Of a stretch of 13,119 nt of DNA, positions 12,591-13,119 are shown piece after piece; within the stretch, counting starts at the first letter, position 1; each line of letters begins with the position of its first letter. Below the pieces are notes generated by a model. It made no database searches. It was given only the letters and a program-made list of their open reading frames with translations, and was not told where the DNA came from. The position numbers and the translations under genes are program-made. The stretch is from contig JAAYJP010000063.1 in the NCBI GenBank assembly GCA_012522875.1, forward strand, positions 1 to 13,119, in the 5' to 3' direction. This DNA comes from Clostridiales bacterium. GTDB taxonomy: Bacteria; Bacillota; Clostridia; Christensenellales; Aristaeellaceae.

Positions 12591-13119
12591 ATGAAAATGC
12601 TGATGGCCCTGCTGCTGGCGATTCTGCTCGCCGCGAACCTGATCCCCGCCCTGGCGCAAACCAGCCAGGAAGCGCCGCCCGTGGGCATCACAGCAACGCT
12701 GCCCGCTGAACTGAAAGAAGCCTTCACCAGCACCCGCAGTGCCGCTTTCCCGGTGACCCAGGATGTGGTCAGCATCGATGGCGGCGTCTTCACCATCACC
12801 ACCAATGGCATCACCGCGGAGTTCATGTTGCCCTTCGGATGGATGGGTTTCACCCAGGACATCAAGCTGCAGCTGATGGACTATGCCAACTTCTTCAACG
12901 ATCCCCGGAGCATTGCCCAGTTCCTGATTGACGGCGGCATCAACCTCCTGGTGGAGGACCCGGACAGCGGTGCCTTTGTTTTTGTGTTTGTCTACCGCAA
13001 TTCCCTGAGCGAATTGTTCATTAACCTGGAGGATGAGGAGATGTTCCTGACTGCCCTCTCCATGTACCAGGAGGACACCGGCCTAGGCTACAAGCGGGAA
13101 GCGGCCAATATCGCCGGGC
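12591..13119 (+). CDS. Secreted protein of unknown function (partial, runs off the window)
   Basis: An open frame of 176 complete codons continues past the window end without a stop. The ATG at 12591 has AAGGAG seven bases upstream. The N-terminus is a clear signal peptide (MKMLMALLLAILLAANLIPALA), with likely cleavage before QTSQ, much like the peptidase upstream (LLA before QSSQ). The mature part contains EFMLPFGWMGFTQDI, then YANFFNDPRSIAQFLIDGGINLLVEDP and AFVFVFVYRN, an alternation of strands and helices with no family I recognise. No catalytic motif or membrane anchor is seen in the visible portion. It lies 24 bases after the C11 peptidase with no terminator between, so the two are probably one operon; it could be a partner or substrate of the peptidase, which is inference. 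Confidence 0.85.
   Translation, partial: MKMLMALLLAILLAANLIPALAQTSQEAPPVGITATLPAELKEAFTSTRSAAFPVTQDVVSIDGGVFTITTNGITAEFMLPFGWMGFTQDIKLQLMDYANFFNDPRSIAQFLIDGGINLLVEDPDSGAFVFVFVYRNSLSELFINLEDEEMFLTALSMYQEDTGLGYKREAANIAG

Overview
The window reads as a GC-rich, gene-dense chromosomal segment of a Gram-positive anaerobe. It is most likely a member of Clostridia, possibly a Christensenellales- or Oscillospirales-like lineage. The support is: strong AGGAGG-type ribosome binding sites; several TTG starts; the order rpmE / yqhQ (DUF1385) / prmC / prfA; a membrane-anchored NusG-domain-II protein; Thr/Pro-rich linkers in surface proteins; a clostripain-family peptidase; and a two-gene SufC/SufB-like iron-sulfur operon of the kind found in anaerobes. 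The genus cannot be told from the sequence alone.

Layout. (1) 52-1709, minus strand: a compact sufC-sufB-like operon with ATGA coupling. Its promoter carries a perfect 8-bp inverted repeat around the -35 box, a plausible operator. (2) 1866-4033, plus strand: a divergent ABC exporter of the NatAB/YhaQP type (ATPase and ABC-2 permease). (3) 4050-4666: a membrane-anchored NusG domain II protein with its own promoter. (4) 4684-5036: the zinc-ribbon form of ribosomal protein L31 (rpmE), with promoter, leader hairpin and terminator. (5) 5029-5529, minus strand: a 2H-phosphoesterase (LigT-like). (6) 5597-9206, plus strand: a four-gene operon, yqhQ-prmC-prfA plus a membrane-anchored peptidoglycan-binding protein, closed by a strong terminator. 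(7) 9211 to the window end: a near-consensus promoter with a 13-bp palindrome at the predicted transcription start drives a large secreted C11 (clostripain-type) cysteine peptidase. A second secreted protein of unknown function follows and runs off the edge.

How the genes work together. PrmC methylates the GGQ glutamine of RF1, the product of the next gene, so that pair is a functional unit; YqhQ is a frequent but uncharacterised companion. SufC and the SufB-like protein together would form an ATP-driven Fe-S scaffold. The ABC pair would form one exporter. The peptidase and the following secreted protein have similar signal peptides, are 24 bp apart and are probably co-transcribed. The gaps between genes are all shorter than about 210 bases and are accounted for by promoters, leaders or terminators. 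No tRNA, rRNA, CRISPR array, insertion sequence or phage gene was seen.
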